A stretch of DNA of 6,324 nucleotides from NCBI GenBank assembly GCA_019310865.1, contig JAFDDL010000224.1, positions 1 through 6,324 on the forward strand. The letters run 5' to 3'. Shown here one piece after another: positions 1 to 6,202 of this stretch. Position numbers and translations under genes: made by a program. This stretch comes from Deltaproteobacteria bacterium. GTDB taxonomy: Bacteria > Desulfobacterota > Desulfobacteria > Desulfobacterales > JAFDDL01. Within the stretch, counting starts at the first letter, position 1. The number at the start of each line of letters is the position of its first letter. Under the pieces are notes generated by a model. That model did not search any database and was not told the DNA's origin. It was given only the letters and a program-made list of their open reading frames with translations.

Positions 1-735
1 GAGCACGGCCCCTTTTTATCCGAACAGGACCACAGCCGCCTGTCGGATTATGAGGCCTTCGGCGTGGATGTCTATTGGGTTTCAACACTAAACCAACAAA
101 TCATGGTCCATACCATGCGCGACGGTAAAGGCTATTTTGTGGTGCCCGACCGGTTGGCCAATTTCCACAAATCGATGCTCTTTGCCTTTTACGGTTCCAA
201 CCAGGCCCTTTCTAAGACCGGCAACCGGTGCATCGGCGCGCTCATGGATGCATTGATCCGTTTCTGGGGGAAACACATCGGTATCGTCACCGGGGGCGGC
301 AGTGGCGTCATGGAACAGGCCAACACGCTGGCCCGGGCCCGCGGCATCCTCTCCGGCGCCAATTTTCTGGACATCACGGATCAATCCATGACCACCGATG
401 TCGATTTCTGCCAGGTGTTTCAGTCCACTTGCCGACACAGCCGCCAGAAGTGGTTCGAAGTGGCCTCCTTTCCTATCTTCAACGTGGGCGGCCTGGGATC
501 ACTGGAAGAGCTGGGCATCACCTTGTGCAACATGAAACTGTCCATCACCGATCCGGTTCCGGTGATTTTATTTGACACAGAAGGCTCCGGCGCATTCTGG
601 TCCGGAATTAAAGATCAGACAGACGTGATGATCGATCGCGGGCGGGCGCCGGAATGGATTCGAGATAATCTGGTGATGACCGACGATCCCCAGGTGGTCA
701 TCGATACATATAGGGAAAGGTTACACCTTTTTTAG
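1..735 (+). CDS. LOG / lysine-decarboxylase-like Rossmann nucleotide-binding protein (5' end outside window)
   Basis: The frame is open from base 1, so the true start lies upstream; the GTG at 64 is only the first in-window candidate and lacks a convincing Shine-Dalgarno. At least 244 residues are visible. Seen: a Rossmann-type beta strand and turn (FAFYGSNQ, 181-204), a glycine-rich GGGSGVM (292-312), a downstream Arg/Lys pair in SRQKWF (439-456), and NVGGLGSLEE (481-510). These sit in the order of the LOG family (TIGR00730/PF03641), where GGGxxGxM and PGGxGTxxE bind nucleotide and the Arg and Glu act in phosphoribohydrolase catalysis. Here PGGxGT has become VGGLGS, so activity on cytokinin-type nucleotide monophosphates is uncertain; a distant LOG-like or nucleotide-binding role is safer. 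The residues before 180 do not belong to the minimal LOG core, implying an N-terminal extension. It converges on the MFS gene with a 38-bp 3' overlap. Fold is fairly sure, substrate unknown. Confidence 0.8.
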   Translation, partial: EHGPFLSEQDHSRLSDYEAFGVDVYWVSTLNQQIMVHTMRDGKGYFVVPDRLANFHKSMLFAFYGSNQALSKTGNRCIGALMDALIRFWGKHIGIVTGGGSGVMEQANTLARARGILSGANFLDITDQSMTTDVDFCQVFQSTCRHSRQKWFEVASFPIFNVGGLGSLEELGITLCNMKLSITDPVPVILFDTEGSGAFWSGIKDQTDVMIDRGRAPEWIRDNLVMTDDPQVVIDTYRERLHLF

Positions 736-1894
736 GCAATCGGATTTGTTGGACAGCAATCAGGGAGACTAGGCTAAGCACCGCACCGCCCCAGAAGGGA
801 ATCCGGTAGTCGATCATCCAGAGAAATCCGCCGATGGTGGGCAGGACCACGGCCGCCATATGGTTGATGGTAAAGCCCACCGCCATGCTCGGGGCGATAT
901 CTTTGACATCTCCCACCTTTTGGAAATAGGTCCGAATGGCAATGGCGAAATTGAAAAACATGTGATCCAGGATGTAAAGACCGGCAACGACCATTTTTGA
1001 TGAAACGGCTGCATAGGCCACAAAGATCAGAATCAGGCTACCGTATTCGAGGCTTAATACCCACCGCTCACCGAACCGGACGATGGCCCGGCCGATCCAT
1101 GGGCTCAGAAAATAGTTGATGATATTGTTGACGATAAACAGGACGGCAATGTCTCGGACGCTGAAGTGAAACTTTTCCACCAACAGTAATACGGCAAAAG
1201 CGATGAAAATCTGCCGCCTGGCCCCACTCATGAAGGTCAGAAAATAATAAAGCCCGTACCGGCGCCGAAAAATCATCTTCTTGTGCTGGGGAACGATGTT
1301 GCGATCCGACGGGTCTTGGAAAAACGCCCACAAACCCGCGACAATTACAATTACACCGGCCAGCACGAACATCTGGTTATAACTGAGCAGTTGGGACAGG
1401 CCGAAGATCAAAATCCCCGCAGTGACATTGGCCGCGGCTGACAGGCTCCTGATTCGGCCGAAAACCAGGGGGGATGTGGCTTCATCGAAGTACTGAAGTG
1501 TCAGCGACTGGTTGGTGGTCTCATAATAATGAAACCCGAAGCTCATAAGCAGGGTCGCCCCGACGAGCCAACCGAAATCGGGCAATACCCCGGTCGCCAG
1601 GACACCCGCCCCCAGACATAACACGGAAATGGCGGAAAGCCGGTGTTCCTGGATGATTCGAATGACAAAAACCGCCAGCAAGGCTAAAAAACCGGGGATT
1701 TCCCGGATGGACTGAAGCCCGCCGATGTGTTTGCCCGCAAGCCCCACCACTTCAACGGCATAATTGTTAAACAGCAACATCCAAACCTGAAGGCCCAGGG
1801 CCGAACTGATGGCCAAAACCATCAAAAACCGGTACATGGGTGTCTGCTGCCACAGGGGTGTCTGGCCGGGTTTGTAATCCGCTATGATATTCAT
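698..1894 (-). CDS. Major facilitator superfamily transporter, coupled to arsM
   Basis: A 398-residue hydrophobic protein with about 12 membrane segments, roughly at residues 22-42, 60-82, 87-104, 106-125, 148-170, 172-192, 214-240, 247-268, 279-298, 301-322, 336-360 and 365-384. The two six-helix halves are split by a basic cytoplasmic loop (about 193-213) containing QHKKMIFRRR, as usual for MFS carriers. Length fits the superfamily. The ATG directly follows the ArsM stop (TGAATG), and only a weak GGTGG precedes it, so translation probably depends on ribosomes finishing arsM. Tight linkage suggests transport of a substrate or product of ArsM, such as a methylated arsenical; this is inference. 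It does not resemble ArsJ at its N-terminus as far as I can recall, and it has only one cysteine (C93), so thiol coordination of As(III) in the pore is unlikely. MFS assignment is firm, substrate is not. Confidence 0.85.
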   Translation of the reverse strand: MNIIADYKPGQTPLWQQTPMYRFLMVLAISSALGLQVWMLLFNNYAVEVVGLAGKHIGGLQSIREIPGFLALLAVFVIRIIQEHRLSAISVLCLGAGVLATGVLPDFGWLVGATLLMSFGFHYYETTNQSLTLQYFDEATSPLVFGRIRSLSAAANVTAGILIFGLSQLLSYNQMFVLAGVIVIVAGLWAFFQDPSDRNIVPQHKKMIFRRRYGLYYFLTFMSGARRQIFIAFAVLLLVEKFHFSVRDIAVLFIVNNIINYFLSPWIGRAIVRFGERWVLSLEYGSLILIFVAYAAVSSKMVVAGLYILDHMFFNFAIAIRTYFQKVGDVKDIAPSMAVGFTINHMAAVVLPTIGGFLWMIDYRIPFWGGAVLSLVSLIAVQQIRLPKKGVTFPYMYR

Positions 1895-2944
1895 TCAGCA
1901 GCAGGTGCCACCGGCATCCGATTCGGGTGTTGTCTCACCAAAGGGTGTCTCACCACCACAAGCCCCGAAGAGGCCGTAATGCGTATCCCAGCTGCCGATA
2001 AAATCGAAATGGCGCTTAAATCGCGATTCATTCAACATCCGGTAAGTATTTCCGCATACTGGAAATACTTTGCCGGTTTCAATGATATGGTGTTTATCCA
2101 GGATAAACCGTTTGGGATGATGTGCAACCGTGCCTTTATAGATAACCGCCTGCCCGAAATCTTCACAGGCCGACTCCAGCCCGGCAATCTTAAAGAGTCG
2201 GTAGGTAGCGGAGAAAAAGCGAATGTGGCCGATTTTCTTTTCAATTTCCTCGTTATCCAGAGAGATGCACCGGTCTTCAACCAACCGAGGGTCGGTAAAT
2301 CCGGCGGCCTGGGACAGCCGGATAAAATCGTTCCAGTACAACGCCCCGCTGAGGCACTCGCCGTAGAGCGCCGGATCGTCCATCAGGTGTTTGGGAACCC
2401 GCCGGTCGGCATAAACATCCGAAAAATACAACTCGCCGCCGGGTTTGAGCAGGCGGTAGGCCTGGTTCAACACCGCCGGTTTGTCCGGAGAGAGGTTGAT
2501 CACGCAGTTGGATACGATGATGTCAAAGGTTTCGTCTGCCAGCTCCAGCTCATCCAACCGTTCAATATACCCTTTTTTAAATTCGACATTCCCGGTTTCA
2601 TAACCGAATTTCCGACAATGAAACGTCAGATGTCGCTGGGCCACCTCCAATTGCTCATCGGTCATATCCACTCCGACGATCCGGCCCGTTTCACCCACCA
2701 GCTGCGCCAGAACATAACAATCCCGGCCCGATCCGCTGCCAAGGTCCAGGATCGACATTCCCGCCAGGTCTTGGGGCGCCACCAGCCCGCAGCCATAATA
2801 GCGAGACAGCACTTCGTCGTGAACGTTGGACAGCGCGCTGCGCACATAATCCGGATAGGCCGCAGCCGTGCAGCATGCATTGGTCTTCAGATCGTTTGTG
2901 GGGGACAAAATTTTCCCGTAGTAATTTTTCACTTCATCATGCAT
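1895..2944 (-). CDS. arsM: Arsenite S-adenosylmethionine methyltransferase (ArsM)
   Basis: A 349-residue cytoplasmic class I SAM methyltransferase that, by family, methylates As(III) stepwise to mono-, di- and trimethylated forms. Seen (numbering from the ATG at 2944): SAM motif I DLGSGSGRD at 67-75; acidic D93 in GVDMTD after strand 2; LLKPGG at 165-170; the ArsM C-terminal domain with VFPVCGNT at 293-300. Cysteines C24/C25 (TNACC), C52 (YYGCG), C147 (VSNCV) and C197 (YGECL) match the four conserved ArsM cysteines (C44, C72, C174, C224 in the algal enzyme); the last two keep the same 50-residue spacing. The tail is Gly/Thr-rich with C329 and a terminal Cys-Cys. An upstream in-frame TTG at 2974 would add ten residues, but the ATG has a GGAG nine bases ahead and gives the usual N-terminus, so it is preferred. 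It lies 56 bp downstream of the XRE-cupin gene and abuts the MFS gene. Activity on another metalloid cannot be excluded. Confidence 0.92.
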   Translation of the reverse strand: MHDEVKNYYGKILSPTNDLKTNACCTAAAYPDYVRSALSNVHDEVLSRYYGCGLVAPQDLAGMSILDLGSGSGRDCYVLAQLVGETGRIVGVDMTDEQLEVAQRHLTFHCRKFGYETGNVEFKKGYIERLDELELADETFDIIVSNCVINLSPDKPAVLNQAYRLLKPGGELYFSDVYADRRVPKHLMDDPALYGECLSGALYWNDFIRLSQAAGFTDPRLVEDRCISLDNEEIEKKIGHIRFFSATYRLFKIAGLESACEDFGQAVIYKGTVAHHPKRFILDKHHIIETGKVFPVCGNTYRMLNESRFKRHFDFIGSWDTHYGLFGACGGETPFGETTPESDAGGTCC

Positions 2945-2953
2945 TGCAGGCTT

Positions 2954-2957
2954 CTCC
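2954..2957 (-). promoter_or_regulatory. Ribosome binding site deciding the arsM start
   Basis: GGAG on the minus strand, nine bases before the ATG at 2944. The alternative TTG start at 2974 has only a weak GAACGG-like stretch further upstream, so this site favours the shorter 349-residue product. Confidence 0.6.
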
Positions 2958-3000
2958 GTATGGCATTTTTTCAATTTCGCATGGTATTACCGTTCCTGAC

Positions 3001-3639
3001 TCACCCTTCGTACAGCACGGCCAGGACAACAGCCTTGCCATCCTTGGCGCTGAGAACATGGGGGGTCTCGGAAAGATAATAGATGCTGTCGCCGGGTGAA
3101 AGTTCCTCGCGGTCTTTTCCGATTTTGGCCAAAACAACCCCTTGTAGAACGAAAATAAACTCCTCGCCACCGTGGACCGACATCTGCGCTTCTGCATCTT
3201 CCTCCAAGGTCACCATCAACGCTTCCATATGGCGACCCCGGACATCCGCAGCGAGGCTTTGATAGGTATAGGCCTGTTTATCGCCTTTTTGGGTCATGGA
3301 CCGGGCCACAATTCGGCGGTCCTCCTTTCTGGTCACGCAAAAATTTTTCTCCCCCTGGCCGAACAGAACGTCACTGAACGCGCTGTCCAGGGCCTGGGAC
3401 AATTTCATGACTGTGCCAAGTTGCGGCTGAATTTCGGCCAGTTCAATATCGGATAAAAAATCGACATCAAATCCGGTCAGACTGGACAGCTCGTCCAATG
3501 ATACCCCTTTGGCCTGCCGAATCCGCTTGATGCGATCCCCAATCGGCGCAATAGGTTCGGATTCAACTCGGGTGATGTCTCCGGTTAAATCTTCAAAAAA
3601 ATCCAGATTGTCCTGGGGTTTTTGGTCCATTGTCTCCAT
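3001..3639 (-). CDS. XRE-family HTH transcriptional regulator with C-terminal cupin domain
   Basis: A 212-residue two-domain protein. Residues 34-92 form an XRE/Cro-like helix-turn-helix (IGDRIKRIRQAKGVSLDELS, then LTGFDVDFLSDIE as turn and recognition helix). Residues about 130-210 form a cupin_2 barrel with motif 1 around H156, E159/E160 and G167 (SVHGGEEFIFVLQG) and motif 2 at 182-194 (PGDSIYYLSETPH). Cupin residues H156, E160 and H194 could bind metal; only one of the usual paired motif-1 histidines is present. By family such proteins sense a small ligand through the cupin and bind DNA as dimers. As first gene of the arsM-MFS cassette it is the likely regulator, in place of ArsR. Its single cysteine (C101, in the linker) argues against a three-cysteine As(III) site. 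The first ATG has a strong AGGAGG five bases ahead; an in-frame ATG three codons later is less well placed. The N-terminal 30 residues are acidic and probably flexible. Confidence 0.9.
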   Translation of the reverse strand: METMDQKPQDNLDFFEDLTGDITRVESEPIAPIGDRIKRIRQAKGVSLDELSSLTGFDVDFLSDIELAEIQPQLGTVMKLSQALDSAFSDVLFGQGEKNFCVTRKEDRRIVARSMTQKGDKQAYTYQSLAADVRGRHMEALMVTLEEDAEAQMSVHGGEEFIFVLQGVVLAKIGKDREELSPGDSIYYLSETPHVLSAKDGKAVVLAVLYEG

Positions 3640-3644
3640 AATGA

Positions 3645-3650
3645 CCTCCT
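3645..3650 (-). promoter_or_regulatory. Consensus ribosome binding site of the XRE-cupin gene
   Basis: AGGAGG on the minus strand, five bases before the ATG at 3639 and 14 bases before the second in-frame ATG at 3630. It fixes the start at 3639 and is the strongest Shine-Dalgarno in the window. Confidence 0.7.
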
Positions 3651-3679
3651 GTGGGTTAAATATTGGAAAGTTTGAATTG

Positions 3680-3685
3680 AATATA
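3680..3685 (-). promoter_or_regulatory. Candidate -10 box for the XRE-cupin/arsM/MFS cassette
   Basis: TATATT on the minus strand (five of six matches to TATAAT), about 41 bases before the XRE-cupin ATG, in the 94-bp AT-rich gap after aroC. No good -35 hexamer is found 16-18 bases upstream; that position is instead occupied by the CCATATGG-centred palindrome at 3698-3711. A poor -35 would suit a controlled promoter, but read-through from aroC is equally possible. Confidence 0.3.
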
Positions 3686-3697
3686 GCCGAAACCTGA

Positions 3698-3711
3698 CAT
3701 CCATATGGTTG
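3698..3711. promoter_or_regulatory. Near-palindrome, candidate operator upstream of the XRE-cupin gene
   Basis: CATCCATATGGTTG on the plus strand: two 7-bp half-sites matching at six of seven positions around a perfect CCATATGG core. It falls about where the -35 of the candidate cassette promoter would be, so a dimeric regulator bound here could block or replace -35 recognition. Only one copy was seen in the gap and short palindromes arise by chance. Confidence 0.3.
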
Positions 3712-3733
3712 GTGATCCGTCGCTCATGGACTT

Positions 3734-4822
3734 TCAGGAGCTGATTCCCATTCGCGCTTGGCAAAGCATCATATCACCGATAACCAACGCGGCCATGGCC
3801 TCCACGATGGGCACAGCCCGGGGAACCACACAGGGATCATGGCGCCCTTTTGCGGCCAGGGTCACATCCTTGCCGTCAAAGTCGACGGTTTGCTGGGATT
3901 GCCCGATGGTGGCCGGCGGTTTGAAGGCAACCCGGAAATAGATCAGCTCCCCATTGGAAATACCACCTTGGATTCCGCCGCTGTGGTTGGTGAGGGTTCC
4001 CAAGTGATCGCCCTTTTTGACAAAGGGATCGTTATGCCGGGACCCGGGAATGCGGGTACCGGCAAATCCGGACCCGATTTCAAACCCCTTGGTGGCGGGT
4101 ATGGACATCATGGCATGGGCCAGCTTGGCTTCCAGTTTGTCAAAAATCGGCTCACCCAGACCGGCTGGTACCTGCCGGCATACGCACGACACGATCCCGC
4201 CCACCGAGTCGGACGCTTCTGCGGCGGTTTTTATGATATTTGTCATTTTCTCAGCCGATGCCGGATCCGGGCACCGCACGGAATGGGAGTCCACCTTCGA
4301 GCGGGTGATGGTCTCCATATCGACTTCAGGGGCGGTTTTCGTTCCCACGGCACTGACCCAGGAGACGATTTCGATGCCGTAAAGATCCACGAGCATTTTA
4401 TCCGCGATGGCGCCCGCAGCCACCCGGCCGATGGTCTCCCGGGCACTGGCGCGTCCGCCACCGGAAGAGGCCCGGGTTTGGTATTTCACCTGGTAGGTGT
4501 AATCCGCGTGGGAGGGTCTTGGAATATCGCGCATCTGACTGTAATCACCCGGCCGCTGATCTTTGTTGGCCACCAGAAGGCCAATAGGGGTTCCCAGGGT
4601 TTGCCCGTTTTCAACTCCGGATAAAATGGTGACCCGATCGGCTTCCTGGCGTTCGGTAGTCAAGTTACTCTGACCGGGCCGCCGCCGGTCCAGTTGCTCC
4701 TGAATATCGCCTTCGGTAAGTGAAAGATTCGGCGGGCATCCATCCAGAATAGCCCCCACCCCCTTGCCGTGCGATTCACCAAAGGTGCTGACTGTGAGTA
4801 CGGCACCAAAACTGCTCGACAT
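3734..4822 (-). CDS. aroC: Chorismate synthase
   Basis: A 362-residue cytoplasmic enzyme that makes chorismate from 5-enolpyruvylshikimate-3-phosphate, the last step of the shikimate pathway, using reduced FMN. Seen (numbering from ATG at 4822): FGESHG at 14-19 with H18; DRRRPGQS at 45-52; SHADYTY at 104-110 with a second conserved His (105); [18 protein letters not shown] at 121-138; [16 protein letters not shown] at 251-266; [14 protein letters not shown] at 279-292; [12 protein letters not shown] at 327-338. All family signatures are intact and the length is typical. A longer frame opens at an ATG at 4864, but the 14 extra residues are not family-like, and the ATG at 4822 has AGGAG six bases ahead and yields the standard MSSSFG beginning. 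It is followed after 94 bp by the XRE-cupin gene on the same strand, with no clear terminator between them. Nothing in the sequence ties it functionally to the arsenic genes. Confidence 0.97.
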   Translation of the reverse strand: MSSSFGAVLTVSTFGESHGKGVGAILDGCPPNLSLTEGDIQEQLDRRRPGQSNLTTERQEADRVTILSGVENGQTLGTPIGLLVANKDQRPGDYSQMRDIPRPSHADYTYQVKYQTRASSGGGRASARETIGRVAAGAIADKMLVDLYGIEIVSWVSAVGTKTAPEVDMETITRSKVDSHSVRCPDPASAEKMTNIIKTAAEASDSVGGIVSCVCRQVPAGLGEPIFDKLEAKLAHAMMSIPATKGFEIGSGFAGTRIPGSRHNDPFVKKGDHLGTLTNHSGGIQGGISNGELIYFRVAFKPPATIGQSQQTVDFDGKDVTLAAKGRHDPCVVPRAVPIVEAMAALVIGDMMLCQARMGISS

Positions 4823-4828
4823 ATTCTT

Positions 4829-4833
4829 CTCCT
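4829..4833 (-). promoter_or_regulatory. Ribosome binding site deciding the aroC start
   Basis: AGGAG on the minus strand, six bases ahead of the ATG at 4822. It supports the 362-residue product over the 14-residue longer version starting at 4864. Confidence 0.7.
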
Positions 4834-4891
4834 TTTTCAGCGCCCACAAAGAGGCAGGAAACACCCCAGGCAGACCACAATTTGATGTAAT

Positions 4892-4920
4892 ATCTTATAC
4901 CGGGGCCTGATGAAGGTCAA
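4892..4920 (-). promoter_or_regulatory. Candidate sigma70-type promoter of aroC
   Basis: Minus strand TTGACC (complement of 4915-4920, five of six matches to TTGACA), 17-bp spacer, TAAGAT (complement of 4892-4897, four of six matches to TATAAT). Transcription would begin near 4885, leaving a leader of about 63 bases before the ATG at 4822. This start lies upstream of the 4864 ATG too, so it does not decide between the two starts. Confidence 0.45.
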
Positions 4921-4934
4921 CGCTGAAAAAACAC

Positions 4935-4963
4935 TTGACATATTGTGAGCAAATCAATTGTTA
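4935..4963 (+). promoter_or_regulatory. Candidate promoter remnant of the truncated dtxR/mntR-like gene
   Basis: A perfect TTGACA at 4935-4940 faces the truncated regulator gene, with its start codon about 70 bases downstream. The hexamer 17 bases on (TTGTTA, 4958-4963) is a poor -10, so only the -35 is convincing. An 8-bp palindrome CTTCGAAG lies at 4968-4975 and could be a leftover operator. If active, transcripts would run antisense into the 3' end of the EEP gene. Confidence 0.3.
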
Positions 4964-5009
4964 GAGACTTCGAAGCACATTTGAACCTTCTAACGACAAG
5001 GGACAAGAC

Positions 5010-5096
5010 ATGGCAACACACCTGAGAAGCAACATAACTGCGAAGCCCTTGACGCCTGTCATGGAGGATTATCTGGAGGCTATTTTCGATCTGGAT
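5010..5096 (+). pseudogene. Truncated 5' end of a DtxR/MntR-family metal-dependent regulator
   Basis: The ATG at 5010 follows AAGGGA (4998-5003) with a six-base spacer. Residues 14-29 read LTPVMEDYLEAIFDLD, the first helix typical of the DtxR/MntR family; in MntR the D and E of MEDYxE (D8, E11) are metal ligands, and both are kept here (D20, E23). After about residue 29 the similarity ends: the rest of the frame, to TAA at 5196-5198, is a hydrophobic and cysteine-containing run that mostly reads the complement of the EEP gene, with no wing-helix, no HTH and no dimerisation or metal-binding domain. I infer a gene cut off near 5097 by a deletion or insertion that placed the EEP gene there. The rest of the regulator is not visible up to 6324. 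A functional 62-residue peptide is unlikely. Confidence 0.65.
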
Positions 5097-5106
5097 ATTG
5101 ATTGTG

Positions 5107-6138
5107 TCATCGAATTTTGGGTGGTGGTATGCCTCTGGATGTGTCCAGTTTTATCACGAGCGGTGTGTGATCCGACAGGTTTTTGTCGTCGCGAATAAAT
5201 TCGGCTGTTTTTTCAATGGCCATCCAGTCCGCACCGACGCTCATGACAATATGATCAACGGCATAGGGATGCCGTGGATAATGGGGATAAGGATGTTTGC
5301 GACCGGCACGCGCTCGCTCGATATCGGCAATCCGGTTGTATCGGGCGGTGCCTTTACGGCAATGCCACATACCCGAAGCCGGTCGCACCCAGGTGCAAAT
5401 CACGCTGTCGTCCAGGGCTTTCCAAACGGCATCTCCCAGTTGATCCAGCTGTCGATTGAAATCTCCAAGAACAATAAAATCTTCTCCCACCCCGGCCTGC
5501 GCATCCATCCACGCCGCCAACCGCGGCACCTGCACAGCCAGCCGGCTGCAGGGCGAATCGTCATTTCGATAAGCGACAGTCCGGTAGGTACATCCCGATT
5601 TTAAATGCACGCATAACAAATGCAATACCTTTCCTGCAGCACTTTTACACGTCGCAGTTACGGTATCGAATTGCAGCGTAATATGAACCCCCCATCGTTC
5701 CGATGGCCGGCAGGCAAGGCTTCGAACATCCTTCAACCGACTTACGGTCACTCCTTGTTGGTGCAGTCGGTTTTTCCGAATGGCAAACCCGGTTCGCTGC
5801 ATTCGCCGATCGCGTTTCCTGCCTCTGCAACGGCCCAAATCTACATCGGGCCGGTTGGAAAGTTCAATTTTGTATTTCGACGGGTCAAATACGCGACGGG
5901 CGGCTGTCAGGTTTTCAACTTCCTGAAATGCGATGATATCCGCCTTCAGCGTATCGGCATACTCTCGAAGGGCCAAATAGTCGGCATTCTTTCGGGGTCG
6001 GCACCCGGTATCATTTCGGGCTGCAAGGTGCTCCAGATTCCAAGTGCAAAGTGTGAGGGTTGAATCGGTACCCGCATGGGAGAAATTTGGCAAAATTAAT
6101 ACCAGTATGAAAAGAGCCGGCAGGCATAAGGATCTCAT
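5107..6138 (-). CDS. Secreted endonuclease/exonuclease/phosphatase (EEP) family protein
   Basis: A 343-residue protein from the ATG at 6138. Residues 2-22 form a signal peptide (hydrophobic LCLPALFILVLILPNF followed by SHA, likely cleavage after the alanine), so it acts in the periplasm or outside. The mature part shows the EEP (DNase I / exonuclease III-like) catalytic set in order: N34 (TWNLEH), E73 (FQEVEN), H178 (CVHLKSG), D226 and N228 (GDFN), D295/H296 (VDHI), and D323/H324 (SDHTP). These bind a divalent metal and cleave phosphodiesters or phosphomonoesters in the family; DNA, lipid or inositol phosphate substrates cannot be told apart here. Ten cysteines in the mature chain (31, 46, 104, 143, 164, 176, 183, 197, 248, 260) suggest disulfides. 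The central region is very basic (RCRGRKRDRR at about 103-112), which would suit nucleic acid binding. It ends with a short tail TSRGIPPPKIR beside the dtxR-like breakpoint. Confidence 0.88.
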   Translation of the reverse strand: MRSLCLPALFILVLILPNFSHAGTDSTLTLCTWNLEHLAARNDTGCRPRKNADYLALREYADTLKADIIAFQEVENLTAARRVFDPSKYKIELSNRPDVDLGRCRGRKRDRRMQRTGFAIRKNRLHQQGVTVSRLKDVRSLACRPSERWGVHITLQFDTVTATCKSAAGKVLHLLCVHLKSGCTYRTVAYRNDDSPCSRLAVQVPRLAAWMDAQAGVGEDFIVLGDFNRQLDQLGDAVWKALDDSVICTWVRPASGMWHCRKGTARYNRIADIERARAGRKHPYPHYPRHPYAVDHIVMSVGADWMAIEKTAEFIRDDKNLSDHTPLVIKLDTSRGIPPPKIR

Positions 6139-6143
6139 CAAGA

Positions 6144-6149
6144 TTCCTT
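6144..6149 (-). promoter_or_regulatory. Ribosome binding site deciding the EEP gene start
   Basis: AAGGAA on the minus strand, five bases before the ATG at 6138. The adjacent upstream TTG at 6141 would have only a two-base spacer, so the ATG is the likely start. Confidence 0.6.
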
Positions 6150-6202
6150 TCTACTCATGCATATACCATAATAACGGGGCATTACCATGGGTCGCTTCGA
6201 CG

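Noticed and set aside
736..790. Intrinsic terminator after the LOG-like gene
   Set aside because: No GC-rich stem followed by a T-run is visible, and these bases encode the MFS C-terminus on the other strand.
1727..3079. A 450-codon plus-strand open frame across arsM and its flanks
   Set aside because: It lies opposite arsM, which has clear family motifs and cysteines. The antisense translation shows no recognisable domain and crosses gene borders, so it is a codon-bias shadow.
3758..4624. A 288-codon plus-strand open frame
   Set aside because: It is the complement of aroC, whose signatures are all intact. The glycine- and histidine-rich translation is what antisense of such a gene looks like.
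4823..4864. The 14-residue N-terminal extension of chorismate synthase
   Set aside because: The longer version lacks family similarity in the added residues, and the ATG at 4822 has a well-placed AGGAG.
5098..5604. A 168-codon plus-strand open frame opposite the EEP gene
   Set aside because: No domain, no ribosome binding site, and fully inside a well-supported minus-strand gene.
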